Shown piece after piece: positions 29,365 through 39,100 of a stretch of DNA of 40,000 bases (positions within the stretch are counted from its first letter, which is position 1; every line of letters starts with the position of its first letter). The position numbers were made by a program, and so were the translations under genes. This DNA comes from Paratrimastix pyriformis. Taxonomy: Eukaryota > Preaxostyla > Paratrimastigidae. The DNA lies in contig JAPMOS010000007.1 of assembly GCA_027972325.1 (NCBI GenBank), positions 975,001 to 1,015,000 on the forward strand, written 5' to 3'. The notes beneath the pieces were generated by a model, which ran no database searches, had not been told where the DNA came from, and was given only the letters and a program-made list of their open reading frames with translations.

Positions 29365-30276
29365 CCTAACCGCCTCTCTCTCCTCCCTCTCGCCCGTCCA
29401 CAGGGACACACCAAACTACGCGCGGACCTTGAGGGCCTCGATGCGGACGGGGATGGCCGGGTCGGCCAGGACCACCCGCGGGGCGAAGAGGGCCAGCTGG
29501 GAGCGGGTCGCCACCCCTGCACCCGACCCCACCCACCCAGGCCGCGCAGAGGGCCGCGTCACAAAAAGGGTGGCGGGTGAGCCGATGTGGCGGAGGCCGG
29601 GGAGAGCCGCGTCAGATGGCAGCGGCGGAGATGAGCACAAAGGAAGGGTGGCGTGCCGCGCGGGCGAGTGGCGCGGGGCGGGGCGGGGCGGGCAGGGTGG
29701 CGCGGGTGGTGGCGGACCGCCCAGCCGGAGGGCCAGCTGCAGGGTGGGCTCGGTGAAGGTCGTCTCGGGGGCCACCTTCCTCAGGACCGCCCCCAGGACT
29801 TCGTCCCTGCCGCCCCCCCCGCCGCACCACGAGCGAAAAGTGACAACCCGGCAAGTTCGGCCCTCCCCCCCTCCGCTCCTCCCTCGCGCAGGCAAGACGG
29901 GACCACATTGACGCCGTCCACCGTCCACCGTCCACCGCCCACCGCCCACCGCCGCCCACCGCCGCCCACCGCCGCCCACCGCCGCCCACCGCCGCCCACC
30001 GCCGCCCACCGCCGCCCACCGCCGCCCACCGCCGCCCACCGCCGCCCACCGCCGCCCACCGCCGCCCACCGCCCACCACCCACCGCCAGCCGCCCCTTCT
30101 GGCGGACGTGTACATGGTGCGGAAGACGTCCGTGTGGGCGAGGCTGAGCGCCCGCAGGGCCGCCTCGAACATGCGCGGGGCGTTGGGGGCCGTCACGTGG
30201 GGAGACAGGGCCCGCAGATAGGTCAGGATGGCCTCTGGGCAGAGGCAAAGGAGAGAGAGACGGGGAATGGGTGGAA

Positions 30277-30310
<34 letters not shown>

Positions 30311-31312
30311 AGATCGGGTCGGGGACAGCGTGCCGGAGGAGCCCGTCCGTCATGCCCGCACTCCTTCCTTTCTGGTTGACACACGCGCGCACAGGTCCGC
30401 GGAGACAGGCGGTGGGTGCGGGGCGGACCGAGGAGGGACTGGTCGCTGTAGCCGGCCGCTGCCATGGCGTCCAGGGTCTTGGCGGTCGCCTCCAGCGAGA
30501 GGCCCACAGCCTGGCCGAGAGGAGGGGCGCGCAACGAGGAGAATGAATTGAGGAGGAGGAGCGCCGCGGGGCCGGCGGCCAGGCGGGAGGCCATGACCAG
30601 CCAAGAGCAGGCAAAGGCCGAGGCAGTCAAGGCCGCAATCGGTCAAAGACCGAAGTTGGGGAGGATGGCCGCACGCGCAGCCGGGGGAGGGGGACGGACC
30701 TCCTCATGGGCGCGGATCAGGGCCGGGGCCGTGGTGGCGAGCTCGGTCAGGATGCCGAAGGCGGGGACCTCCTGGGTCACGCCCAGCAGCCGCATCACCA
30801 CCTGCGCCGGGGCCAAGGCGGGGGGTGAAGGGGGAGATGAAGGACCCGATCGTGTTCCGTGCATCCATCACGGTCGCTGCAGCATCATGGGCAGCGCCTC
30901 ATCTCCTCATCCCCCCCCCCCCCCCCCCCCCTGCTCGGTACCTCACCCCCAACACCATCACCACCACCACCACGCGAGTGAAGCATCAGAAGGCGCGCGA
31001 GGGGACCTGCTGGGTGGCCGGGTCGGTGGGCGGGGTGTAGAGGTCCGAGGATGCGGTGCTGTGGTGGACACCCAGCAGCCGCATGACCAACTCTGGGCCC
31101 CCGATGCCGCCAACCGGAAAGACGGAGAGATCGGCATCAAGCAGGGCAGGCGGGGCATGGGGGCGGATGGCGGGCAGGCGCGGGCAGGCGGGGCGGCGCT
31201 GACCCGAGATGGCCCGGCGGGTCTTGTGGTTGTGGCAGGCCCCGGCTCGGAGGGCCTCGGAAAGCCAGCCAACGGCCCCTCGTTGACGTGGTGCATCCTT
31301 TCCACACACCCA

Positions 31313-31357
<45 letters not shown>

Positions 31358-33992
31358 ACCGCCGCCACCACCACCATTAACACACGCACGCACACACGCA
31401 CGCAGCCCGACACGAAAAGACGCAACGGCTGAGGGCGACAGCAGCACGACTCGAGACCCAAGCGTCGAATTTTCCCCCCCCCCCCCCCCCCCCACGCAGC
31501 GCCGGAATGATTGCGTGCACAGGGAGCACAGGAAGAACGCGGCACCGCTGGCGGGCGCGGACAGGATCATCGAGGCGACCGCGGGGAAGCGCTCCGTCTC
31601 GATGTACCCCCGCCGGATGGCCTGCACCACCGTATGGAAAAGCGCTTTCCTGTTGTGTGTGTGGGGGGTGGGGTGGGGGGTGGGGTGGCGGGGATTGCAG
31701 GCAGGAGCATGAGTGACGTGGAGGTGGAGGTGGGGCGGCATGGCGGCATCAGGGGAGGGGCTAGGAGGGCATCTGCCGACCGAGCTTCTCGGAGGGGCGC
31801 CGGTCCTGGTTGATGTAGAAGATGCGGCAGCACCCCGGACAAAGTTAATCACCTGGCGAGGGGGCAGGGCAGAGGGCAGGGTAGCGAAGCGTCAGCAAGA
31901 GAGGGAGGGGCGGCCTGTGTGTATGGCGCCGTGTGTGCACAGAAGCGCTGTGTGTGTGTGTGAAGGAGGAGGCGACGGGCCTGCTCGACTTGCTCGCCGC
32001 TGAGCTGCATCCGGCCGATTTGCTCGTCCAGGAAGGGCAGCAGCGTCTGCGACGGGTGGGGTGGTGAGGGGTGGGACGGAGGGGTGAAAGAGATGCCACG
32101 TTTGCTGCTCGTCCAGGGGGCTCGTCCAGGGGAGCGGGAAAGGATGGCCTCGCCCCCGTCCAGCAAACGCGGGACCAGTTCGAAGAGGGGTCCCCACAGA
32201 AAGGGGCGCGGACCGTGAGCCAGGTGGCCTCGGTGAACCGGTCGCTGAGGGCGGCCACCGTGGTGAGGGTCTCCGTGGTGACCGGGTGCAGGGCCACCTC
32301 CAAGAATGGCTCCGCGTTGGGTGCTCCGCCAGCAGCGCTGCACACGCGCCGGGGAGATGGTGGGTGGGCGGGTGGATGGGGGGGGGGGGGCAGGAAGACA
32401 TGAACAAAACCGACAGGGAACGAGACATAACCCCATGCTGTCGCTCCCTCCCCCTCCTCTGAGGGGCTGGAGGCGAGGGGTGGGGGTGCCGGACCGCTGA
32501 GCACATCGAGGAGCTCCTGCGAGCGCTCCCCGACCAGGCCCGCCGCCCCGGCCTGCCCGCCCTCGGCACGGGGCTGCTGGGCCTCGTCCTCGCGCTCCTT
32601 GTAGGAGCTCTTGACCTGGTCGCAGGCCAGCAGGATGGCCACCAGGGCCCGCTGCTGGGGGGCGGACTCCAGGTCGATGATGGCCGGGCCCTGCTGCGTC
32701 CGGCGCAGAATGAAGTTGAGGGCCGTGCTGCCCCCCAAAAACAACATTCATCATCCATCCCAGTCGCGGTCGTCATGAAGAAGCGAGCGGGAAGGGGAGG
32801 GAGGGAGGGCCAGAAACCCCGGGGCACCTTCTACGGACAGCAGCTCGAGGGGCATCTGGGCCGTGGCCGGAGACTTGCCCGCCCGCCCGACGCGATCCAA
32901 GATCTGCCATCCCCCGAGGCAGAATGGTGCACTCACATCAGCGGCCAAGAATCGACCTCAGGAGGGGAAGGGGGGCGCACCGAGGGAAGGGGAGAGGAGA
33001 CGGACCAAGGCGACGCCGTCCGGATCTTGTGGGAGGCCCTACGTGATCAGGGAACGGCAGACGTGAGGGGTGAATTGAGACAGGAGAGGGCACGAAGGAC
33101 CGACCATGAGCCAGAGGTACTCGAAGGCCAACTGGTCCCCCGCGTAGGCGGCCAGATAGCGCACCAAAGGCATACCGCTCTGGGGCTGTGCCCCCGGGGT
33201 TGGGCTGGCCGCCGGGCTTCGCGCGGGAGGCGCCGATTGGACGTTCCGGTCGTGGAAGAGGAGGAAGAGATCCAGGACTGACCGACGCAGCATGTCGTCG
33301 TAACCCTGGTTTGAGTCAGCCGGGTGACCGAGGTGAAATGCGCGGCGCCCACACAGACCGTCTGCATGGCCACGGGGAGGAAGGCATTCAGGGTGGGCAT
33401 GAAGGGCGGCTCGCCGGCTCCACCCCGCTGGGACTGGATGTTAAAGCCAAGCTCTGGGGCCAAACAATTGAATTCAAGGGGAGGGAGCATAAGCGGAAGA
33501 CCAATGAGAGCCCGTAACGCGCCCATCACATCGACACGATGTCCTGTGGGAGCTCCATCGTGCGTGGCCACATGTTCCAAAAGGGGAAGGGCAACAGTCT
33601 TGAGTGCTTCCACAAGAGGTTGTCCTGTCCGAGAATATTCGAAAACTCCGTTTTGATCGAGCACAAAGACCTGGAGGCTGCACGAGGAGAGCAGCAAATT
33701 TGGGCTTCTCTCGAAAGATGGTACACAACTTGGTAAAGGCCGAAGTGGCCTTTTTCATGACATAGTCTTCGAGAGCGGGATCGAGGAGAAATCCAGAGGA
33801 GCCCCCGAGCAACTGGGGAATGCAGGAAACTGTGGCCCGGATGAACTCAGGGGGATTCTGCTGAGATTGTGCGTACTTCACGGCCTCCGAATACCAAAGG
33901 TCAAAAGTTCCATCTATAGCATCGGCTTGGTCGAGGTATTGGGGGCTCCGAAGGAGTCGGGCAAACTGTTCGAGTCCGTCAGCCCAGCCCAT
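26244..33992 (-). CDS. Large unrecognised multi-exon protein, helical, polyQ
   Basis: A many-exon gene. Exons at the 5' end join in phase: 33992-33762, 33670-33359, 33305-33243, 33179-33105, 33038-33006. Further coding blocks follow to the stop at 26244, for example near 32640 (RALVAILLACDQVKSSYKER), 32290 (TLTTVAALSDRFTEATWLTV), 30160 (MFEAALRALSLAHTDVFRTM), 29000 (AAAIPVLALLAVV), 27700 (EVLQEQVTRGLAEGRILEAL) and 26980 (MFGEEAEASLRLSALKECLH). Nearly all blocks look like amphipathic helix pairs, as in ARM/HEAT or other alpha-solenoids; that is inference from composition. A Gln tract is coded at 28090-27885 and the C-terminus is Pro-rich. Introns are short and many hold GC-rich repeats. I do not recognise the family. 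Its ATG is 52 bp from the divergent gene at 34045. Boundaries of internal exons are not resolved here. Confidence 0.6.
27257..27298. repeat. Poly-C tracts in intron
   Basis: Two runs of C broken by single G bases, in an intron of the minus-strand gene, so the transcript carries G runs there. Confidence 0.88.
27885..28090 (-). repeat. (CTG/TTG)n coding a polyglutamine tract
   Basis: On the minus strand it reads mixed CAG and CAA codons, giving runs of 7 to 15 Gln broken by Leu and a few other residues. Codon mixing and interruptions indicate an old, coding tract rather than a freshly expanded one. Confidence 0.85.
29297..29367. repeat. (CTCCTG)n tract in intron
   Basis: A hexamer and trimer mixture of CTCCTG and CTG, in an intron of the large minus gene. 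Confidence 0.85.
29918..30078. repeat. 10-bp minisatellite, unit CCGCCGCCCA
   Basis: About 13 nearly identical units flanked by shorter CCGTCCA and CCGCCCA units, in an intron of the large minus gene. Confidence 0.9.
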
Positions 33993-34044
33993 TTCACAAG
34001 AATGAGTGGAAAGTCCCTTGGGGTTGTCTTTTTACCGTTTGGCG
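33993..34044. promoter_or_regulatory. 52-bp spacer between divergent starts
   Basis: It separates the ATG of the large minus gene (33992) from that of the acidic-tailed plus gene (34045). It contains a T-rich stretch (TCTTTTTACC) just before the plus start. The promoter role is inferred from position. Confidence 0.35.
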
Positions 34045-34939
34045 ATGGAGAAGAAGGACGAGCCGGCCCCGCGCGCGCCACTTCCACCGAGGCCGCTCTT
34101 GAGGAAGCAGGACATCGTTACAACTGAAGATGGCCAACCACCGACCGAAGGCCAATGGGTTCCACTCGCCGACCATCTGGAAGTATGCCAATACGCCGAA
34201 AGTTTGAGGGAGCTGGTGGCTGGTCTACAAACGTACTTCCTCCACCAGACACATTCGGGCACTTGGCCCGACGAGGAAGTACTTTTACTCTGCCAGTGCC
34301 TCCTGAAGGTGACTGCGGACGGAGAGCCCAATGGATATGCTCAAATTGAAGAAATGATGATCATTCGCCGCGCGTCTGGCTGTTCATTGTGTTTTTCGGA
34401 ATCATTTTTGGAATGCAATAGCCCCCAGATCAAGGGGAAAGTCAACAGGCTCCATATCTACCCATCGGTTCATGGCGTCAACTTTTATGGTCTGGGTTTC
34501 TCTTGTTGGGACAACCTCATTCCCTTTTCCAGCGAAGGAAAAGTTCGGGGACCAGTGGACTCCCCGAGATCCTCGCTTCCCCGATCTGCCTTATGTTATG
34601 CCCGTGACGCGCGAGGAAATGATCGCTCGAAGCTGGGCTGAGGTGGAGGAGGCCAAGAAGCCTGCGTTCCAGAAGATTGTGGATGAACGGATGTCTCAAG
34701 CTCCAGGTGAAGATGGGGAGGTCAAGGCCAAGAAGGTCGAGGTCAAGGCCAAGAAGGTGCCCCGGAAGAAGGCCCTTGCCAAACCCGCCATTGCTGATGA
34801 TGACGACGAACCCGCCATTGCTGATGATGACGAACCCGCCGTTGATGAGGATGACGAACCCGCCATTGATGTGGATGACGAACCCGCCATTGATGAGAAT
34901 GACGAACCCGAAATCAAGGAGGCGAGTCAGGAGCTTTGA
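34045..34939 (+). CDS. Unrecognised protein with acidic repeat tail
   Basis: Exon 1 (34045-34489) and exon 2 (34533-34939) join in phase across a 43-nt intron (GTCTGG donor, TTCCAG acceptor) to about 283 residues. The first half is ordered in look (HLEVCQYAESLRELVAGLQT, EEVLLLCQCLLKV). The middle has RLHIYPSVHGVNFY and WTPRDPRFPDLPYV. A Lys-rich stretch (KAKKVEVKAKKVPRKKA) follows, then five or more units of the type DDEPAI with Asp-rich spacing, ending in EASQEL. The switch from basic to acidic repeats is typical of chromatin- or ribosome-associated proteins, but I recognise no domain. A second intron inside exon 1 (donor near 34309, acceptor near 34428) cannot be excluded. Confidence 0.65.
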
Positions 34940-35007
34940 TTTGTATTTCCTTTATGATTTCTGTGAGATTTGATTTCTCTAATTTGTTTCGAAATCATTC
35001 GCGGACT

Positions 35008-35616
35008 CTATTTTGCCATTTCTGCGATCTCCCGATCCAACAGCATGAGCAGCTCGGGGTGACCGGTATACCGCTCCACCCGTTCGTTGGCCTCTGCCAT
35101 CTCTTGCTCCTCCTCCACTTGCTCGGTCACAAGATCATCCATCAGGGCAGCAGTCGCCCAGTCTCTTGCTTCCAGGGCACGTTCCCTGTTCTTATGGATC
35201 ACTGCAGTGCACCGCTATCGACTCGTATGACGTCCCATCCTTGGAAAAATGAACAGGCCTTTTCGTTCGCAGCGGCTTGTCGGAACATCGCAGCGTGGTC
35301 GGGCCACGGTTCTTGGTGGGGCACTGGCGCCGGTCGAAGCTCGCCCGTTTCATTCCCTATTGGTCATGCATTCACTGTGTGCCCACAAAGACTGGCCCAG
35401 ACCTCGGGCCACGATGAAGTCGAGAATAGTCTCTGCTCTCCGTCTCTCCGATTGAGATTCTTTTCGAAAGAAAGCCGCAATCCCGGGCAAGTGGTTACTC
35501 TTGGCCTGATAGTACATTTTCAGATAGGCTAATTCTGAATAGAGTTCAAAGCCCACCTCCTCACGGAGTCCTTCAAGAACCGTCTGGGGGATTTCCATCG
35601 GTTTGGTGGTTGCCAT
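35008..35616 (-). CDS. Ferritin
   Basis: Three exons (35616-35403, 35356-35255, 35201-35008) join in phase to 169 residues, the usual ferritin length. The four-helix pattern fits: EVGFELYSELAYLKMYY (helix A), LPGIAAFFRKESQSERRRAE (B), then MFRQAAANEKALIHKNRERA (C) and LVTEQVEEEQEMAE (D). Against human H chain, by eye: Glu27, Tyr34, Glu62 and Gln141 appear kept, but Glu61 reads Ser, His65 reads Arg and Glu107 reads Phe. Ferroxidase activity is therefore doubtful and storage or nucleation is likelier. There is no leader peptide, so it is cytosolic. Introns are 46 and 53 nt. Only 68 bp separate its stop from the convergent gene at 34939. Confidence 0.88.
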
Positions 35617-36124
35617 GTTGCGTTCTGCGAGGCAATAAAGAGTTGCCGGATCGTGCTTTCATGACACGGGGGCGAATCAGCTCCGTCTGAAACGGGGCTT
35701 CATTGTTCGTGTGCGGGTTAACTTCAAAAATGGCGTACCTGAAGAGAAATCACAAAGAGGAGAACCGGAGATATACAAAATCCATCGTCGCAAAAGAGGG
35801 AGGAAGGAGACCGCAAGAAGTATAGGCACAATCCACGAGGGAAGCGCCATAGTCAAGCAGTGTCCACCATGCCAACATACGCAAGCAGAGAAACACACAC
35901 AAAAAACACCCACCGCCAATGGCTATCGGGTCTGTGTCGCCTGGGAAGCCTGCGTTTGAAAAGCTGCTGCCAGGTCGACTTGCACCATATGAGCATCCTC
36001 CTCCGACGCGGGTTGATGTGGGCGTGCCCCAGCGAACAGGAGTTGAGGCAAGGTGATGAGGGGTTTGCGGCGGGTGGGCCCTCCTCGTTGGGTCCCATCT
36101 GCTGCGAGCGGCGAAGAAGCGGAC
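35617..36124. other. Intergenic region with one dispersed repeat
   Basis: It lies between the ferritin start and the end of the next minus gene. Apart from the 100-bp copy of the element B 3' end it shows no coding signal. Sequence near 35617-35780 is AT-richer and probably holds the ferritin promoter. Confidence 0.55.
35785..35886 (-). mobile_element. Solo 3' end of retroelement B (or related SINE)
   Basis: About 100 bp matching 14601-14700 at roughly 90 percent by eye, with the same left end (AAAAGAGGG). Its right side passes into GAAACACACACAAAAAACAC, a weak CA-rich stretch. Unlike the copy at 14601 the left flank is not (CA)n. It is a short 5'-truncated copy, or a SINE sharing the tail of B. 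Confidence 0.75.
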
Positions 36125-39100
36125 TCAAACGTGAGGGGTCCTGGACCTGCGGGGGGCTGTGTCCCCCGGCGATGGGGTCGGGAAGGGGTGAGTTTTGGGA
36201 GTAGGGGGGTCCGGGGTGCCCACGGCCGACGGAGGGCGCTTCGGCTGCAGAGCCGTCGCTGGGGTCAGGGGAGACGTCGGGGTGGACCGTGCGGGGGGCC
36301 GCAAGTCGCTCCGGCAGTGCTCGCTGTCTTGCACCGCTGCATCCCGAGGCGTGCGACTGGTCGCCGCCCCTCGTGAGTTCGGGGTGGGCTGCAGGTCATA
36401 CTCCGCCCTAGGCCTCGTGCGCCACCCGGTGGAAGAGACGATCCCGGGCGTTGCAGGGGAAGCCGACGATGAGGCGCTCCGTGAAGCGGACTGAGGCGAC
36501 GAGGGCTGAGGTGCGGGAATGGGCGCGGCGGGAATGGGCGCGGCGGGAATGGGCGCGGCGGGAATGGGCGCGGTGGGAATGGGCGCGGTGGGAATGGGCG
36601 CGGCGGGAATGGGCGCGGTGAGAATGGGCGTGGCGGGAATGGGCGCGGCGGCAGGTACGGGGACGGGCACGGCGCCCGATGGTCCGCGGGTGGCGAAGCA
36701 GAGGTAGCAGGGAGACTCTGCAAAAACGGTCAGTGTCGATGAGTGCAAGGGAGCGTGTGGGACGGACCTGGCTCGGGTACGGTGCTGGCCTCACTCGAGA
36801 CCAGCGGGGCCTCGGCTGCTGGCAGCGAGAAGAGCGAATCGGGCTGATGCTCGGGCAGCGAAAACGGCGTCTCGGGCACCAGCGAGCAGGGCGGCAGCGC
36901 GACCGGCGGGGGCGAGCCCTGGTCCTCGTCGGGTTCGGGTGCGTGCCCAGCTTCCAACAGCTCGGCCGATGGAGGCGACGGGACGGGCCGCGCTGTGGCC
37001 AAGTCCAGACAGGGGAGGGGCCCGTCTGCAGGGGGCACGGGCGATTCAGTGGGGACCGTGGGGGCGCATGCGAAGGGATCGGCCTCATTGGGGGAGGGCT
37101 GGTGGCTCGGGACCGTGGCCTGGTCGGCGGGGGGTTGGGTCAGGTCCACCACAATCACAGGCGGATCCGGGGCATGTCGGGCGGGCGCCTCCGGCTGCTC
37201 ACCAACATTCCCGGGATCGGGCGTCTCGCGCGGAGGCCGTGGGGGGGGCGCCTTGCCGAAGTGGGACCCGAGGCAGGAGGTCCGGAGCAAGGATCCGAAG
37301 GGCCGCGAGGACAGGAACACGGGTTCGCGAGGGCACGGGGAAGGGGGCGGCACCGGGGCGGGGCCATCCTCGATGGGAGTCGCGGGCTGGCCGCTCTGCA
37401 TCATCATCTCCAGGGTGTCCATGTCCTCCAACCGGACGGGGGCAGGAGGCGGCACCGGCGCAGCCTCGGGCACTGGGGGCGCCTCGGCGGGGTCAGGGGG
37501 GCACTCGGGCACAACATCAACGGGAGCTGCGGGCTGCTGGGCACGGGCCGCCATTTGCGGAGTGGCAGCGGCGCCGGCAGGCGGAGGCGTCATCAGGGCT
37601 GCCGATGGGGTCGGGAGGACAGGAGGGCCCCTTTTCTCCGCCCAGGGGCCGCGGCAGCGATACGATCCCTCCTTGGGCACCAGATATGGGAAGGGGTTTT
37701 CCGAGGGCTCCATGTCCATGGCCGCGAACAGCTGCTCGTGCGAATCCGGGGCCGCCCCCTCGAAGAAGAACCGGGAGGCCCACGAGAGACCCGACCTTGC
37801 CGCAGTCCCCAACGCATGAGACGCAGCTGGCTGGGGAGATGGAGAGGGAGCCCCGGGGTCTGCCGGCTTGGCGGTGGTGGAGGCCGATTCGGTTGCGACT
37901 GGGGCAACACCGGGGATTTGAGGGGCGCCGGCACTGGCGGTACCAGAAGAGGGGGCCGGCTGAAGGGAAGGCGATGAGAGCGAGGCCTCGGTCGTCGCGG
38001 AAGACGACACCGATGAGGAACGCTGGCGGGGAAGAGGTGATAATTAATTGGTGAGGATGAAGAGGAGGAGGAGGAGGGGGGAGGAGGAGGAGGAGGAGGA
38101 GGAGGAGGAGGAGGAGGAGGAGGAGGAGGAGGAGGAGGAGGAGGAGGTGGGGGGGGGGGGGGGGGGGGCGAGGAGAGCAAACCTGGTGGTGGCGGCCCGA
38201 ACTCCTGCCTGGAGGAATCGGCGAGTCCGTTGGCGACGGCCCGGCGGGCGGGCCATTTGACGGGGATGCCTGCGGCGCAGGGTCAGGCAGGTTGCCCGGG
38301 CTCGCCAGAAGCGGACTCGCCCGATGGCTCGCCGCCCTGGAGTGGCCGTGCCGGTGGCCGTGCCGGTGCTGGTCGTCATGCTGCCTGTGCGCAAGGGCAG
38401 CATCCGCGGCAGGGCCATCACGGCTTGGCGAGGACGATGCGACTGCGGGCGATGGCGAGCGCGAAGAGGAGTGGCCCCTCCGGCTGCCGGACTTGGGGAT
38501 CTGGGTTGCGGCAGCCACTGACGGCACACCCGGGGCGTGGAAGACCGATCGGGCCGGTTCGAGGGAGGCCACCAGGCCGCCGAGGGCAAAAGCCGCCGGG
38601 GGCGTCCGGATGGAGCTCGGCAGGATGGGCGAGGGCGTGCAAGCGGCACATGGCGCCGGTGCCGGTGCCGGAGAGGACGGCGGGGCCCCCGTCGGAGTCT
38701 GCGGAAAAGCGGCACGCTGGGCGGCCTGTTCAGAAGACTTGTCGGGGCGAAGGGGCGGGCGGCTGGCTGGCGGTGGGGGGTTGGCGGCAGGCCGCTCGTC
38801 CTGGGAGGCGACCCGGTGGTGGTGCCGAACGGACGGGGCACACCCGAGGAGGTGCGAGATGAACAGGTCGCCCATGGACGACTCGCTCGAGTGCAGACTC
38901 GAGGCAAACGACTCGGGGGCAGCAACACGGGCGGCCGCGGGAGGCTCCGACACAATGGCGGCGCCGCGGGGGCCGATGAGCGGGGAGGCGCACGCACTCG
39001 GAGGCGATGATCCCGCCGAGACGGCTGCCACGGCGTGGGGGGCAGCGACGGGACCCAAGGCCCTGGAAAAGGGGCCAGCAGGGTTGGTGGCACCCAGGCG

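Noticed and set aside
29612-30196. Gly-Arg-Trp repeat protein from the 10-bp minisatellite
   Set aside because: It reads through an intron repeat of the large minus gene in the wrong frame; the flanking exon MFEAALRALSLAHTDV is the real coding part.
33306-33328. A possible 23-nt spliceosomal intron
   Set aside because: A 53-nt intron with consensus donor GTCTGT at 33358 and the same acceptor keeps the frame and fits normal lengths.
33671-33683. A possible 13-nt intron
   Set aside because: A 91-nt intron from the GTCATG donor at 33761 to the same acceptor is in phase and more plausible; a one-base indel is the other option.
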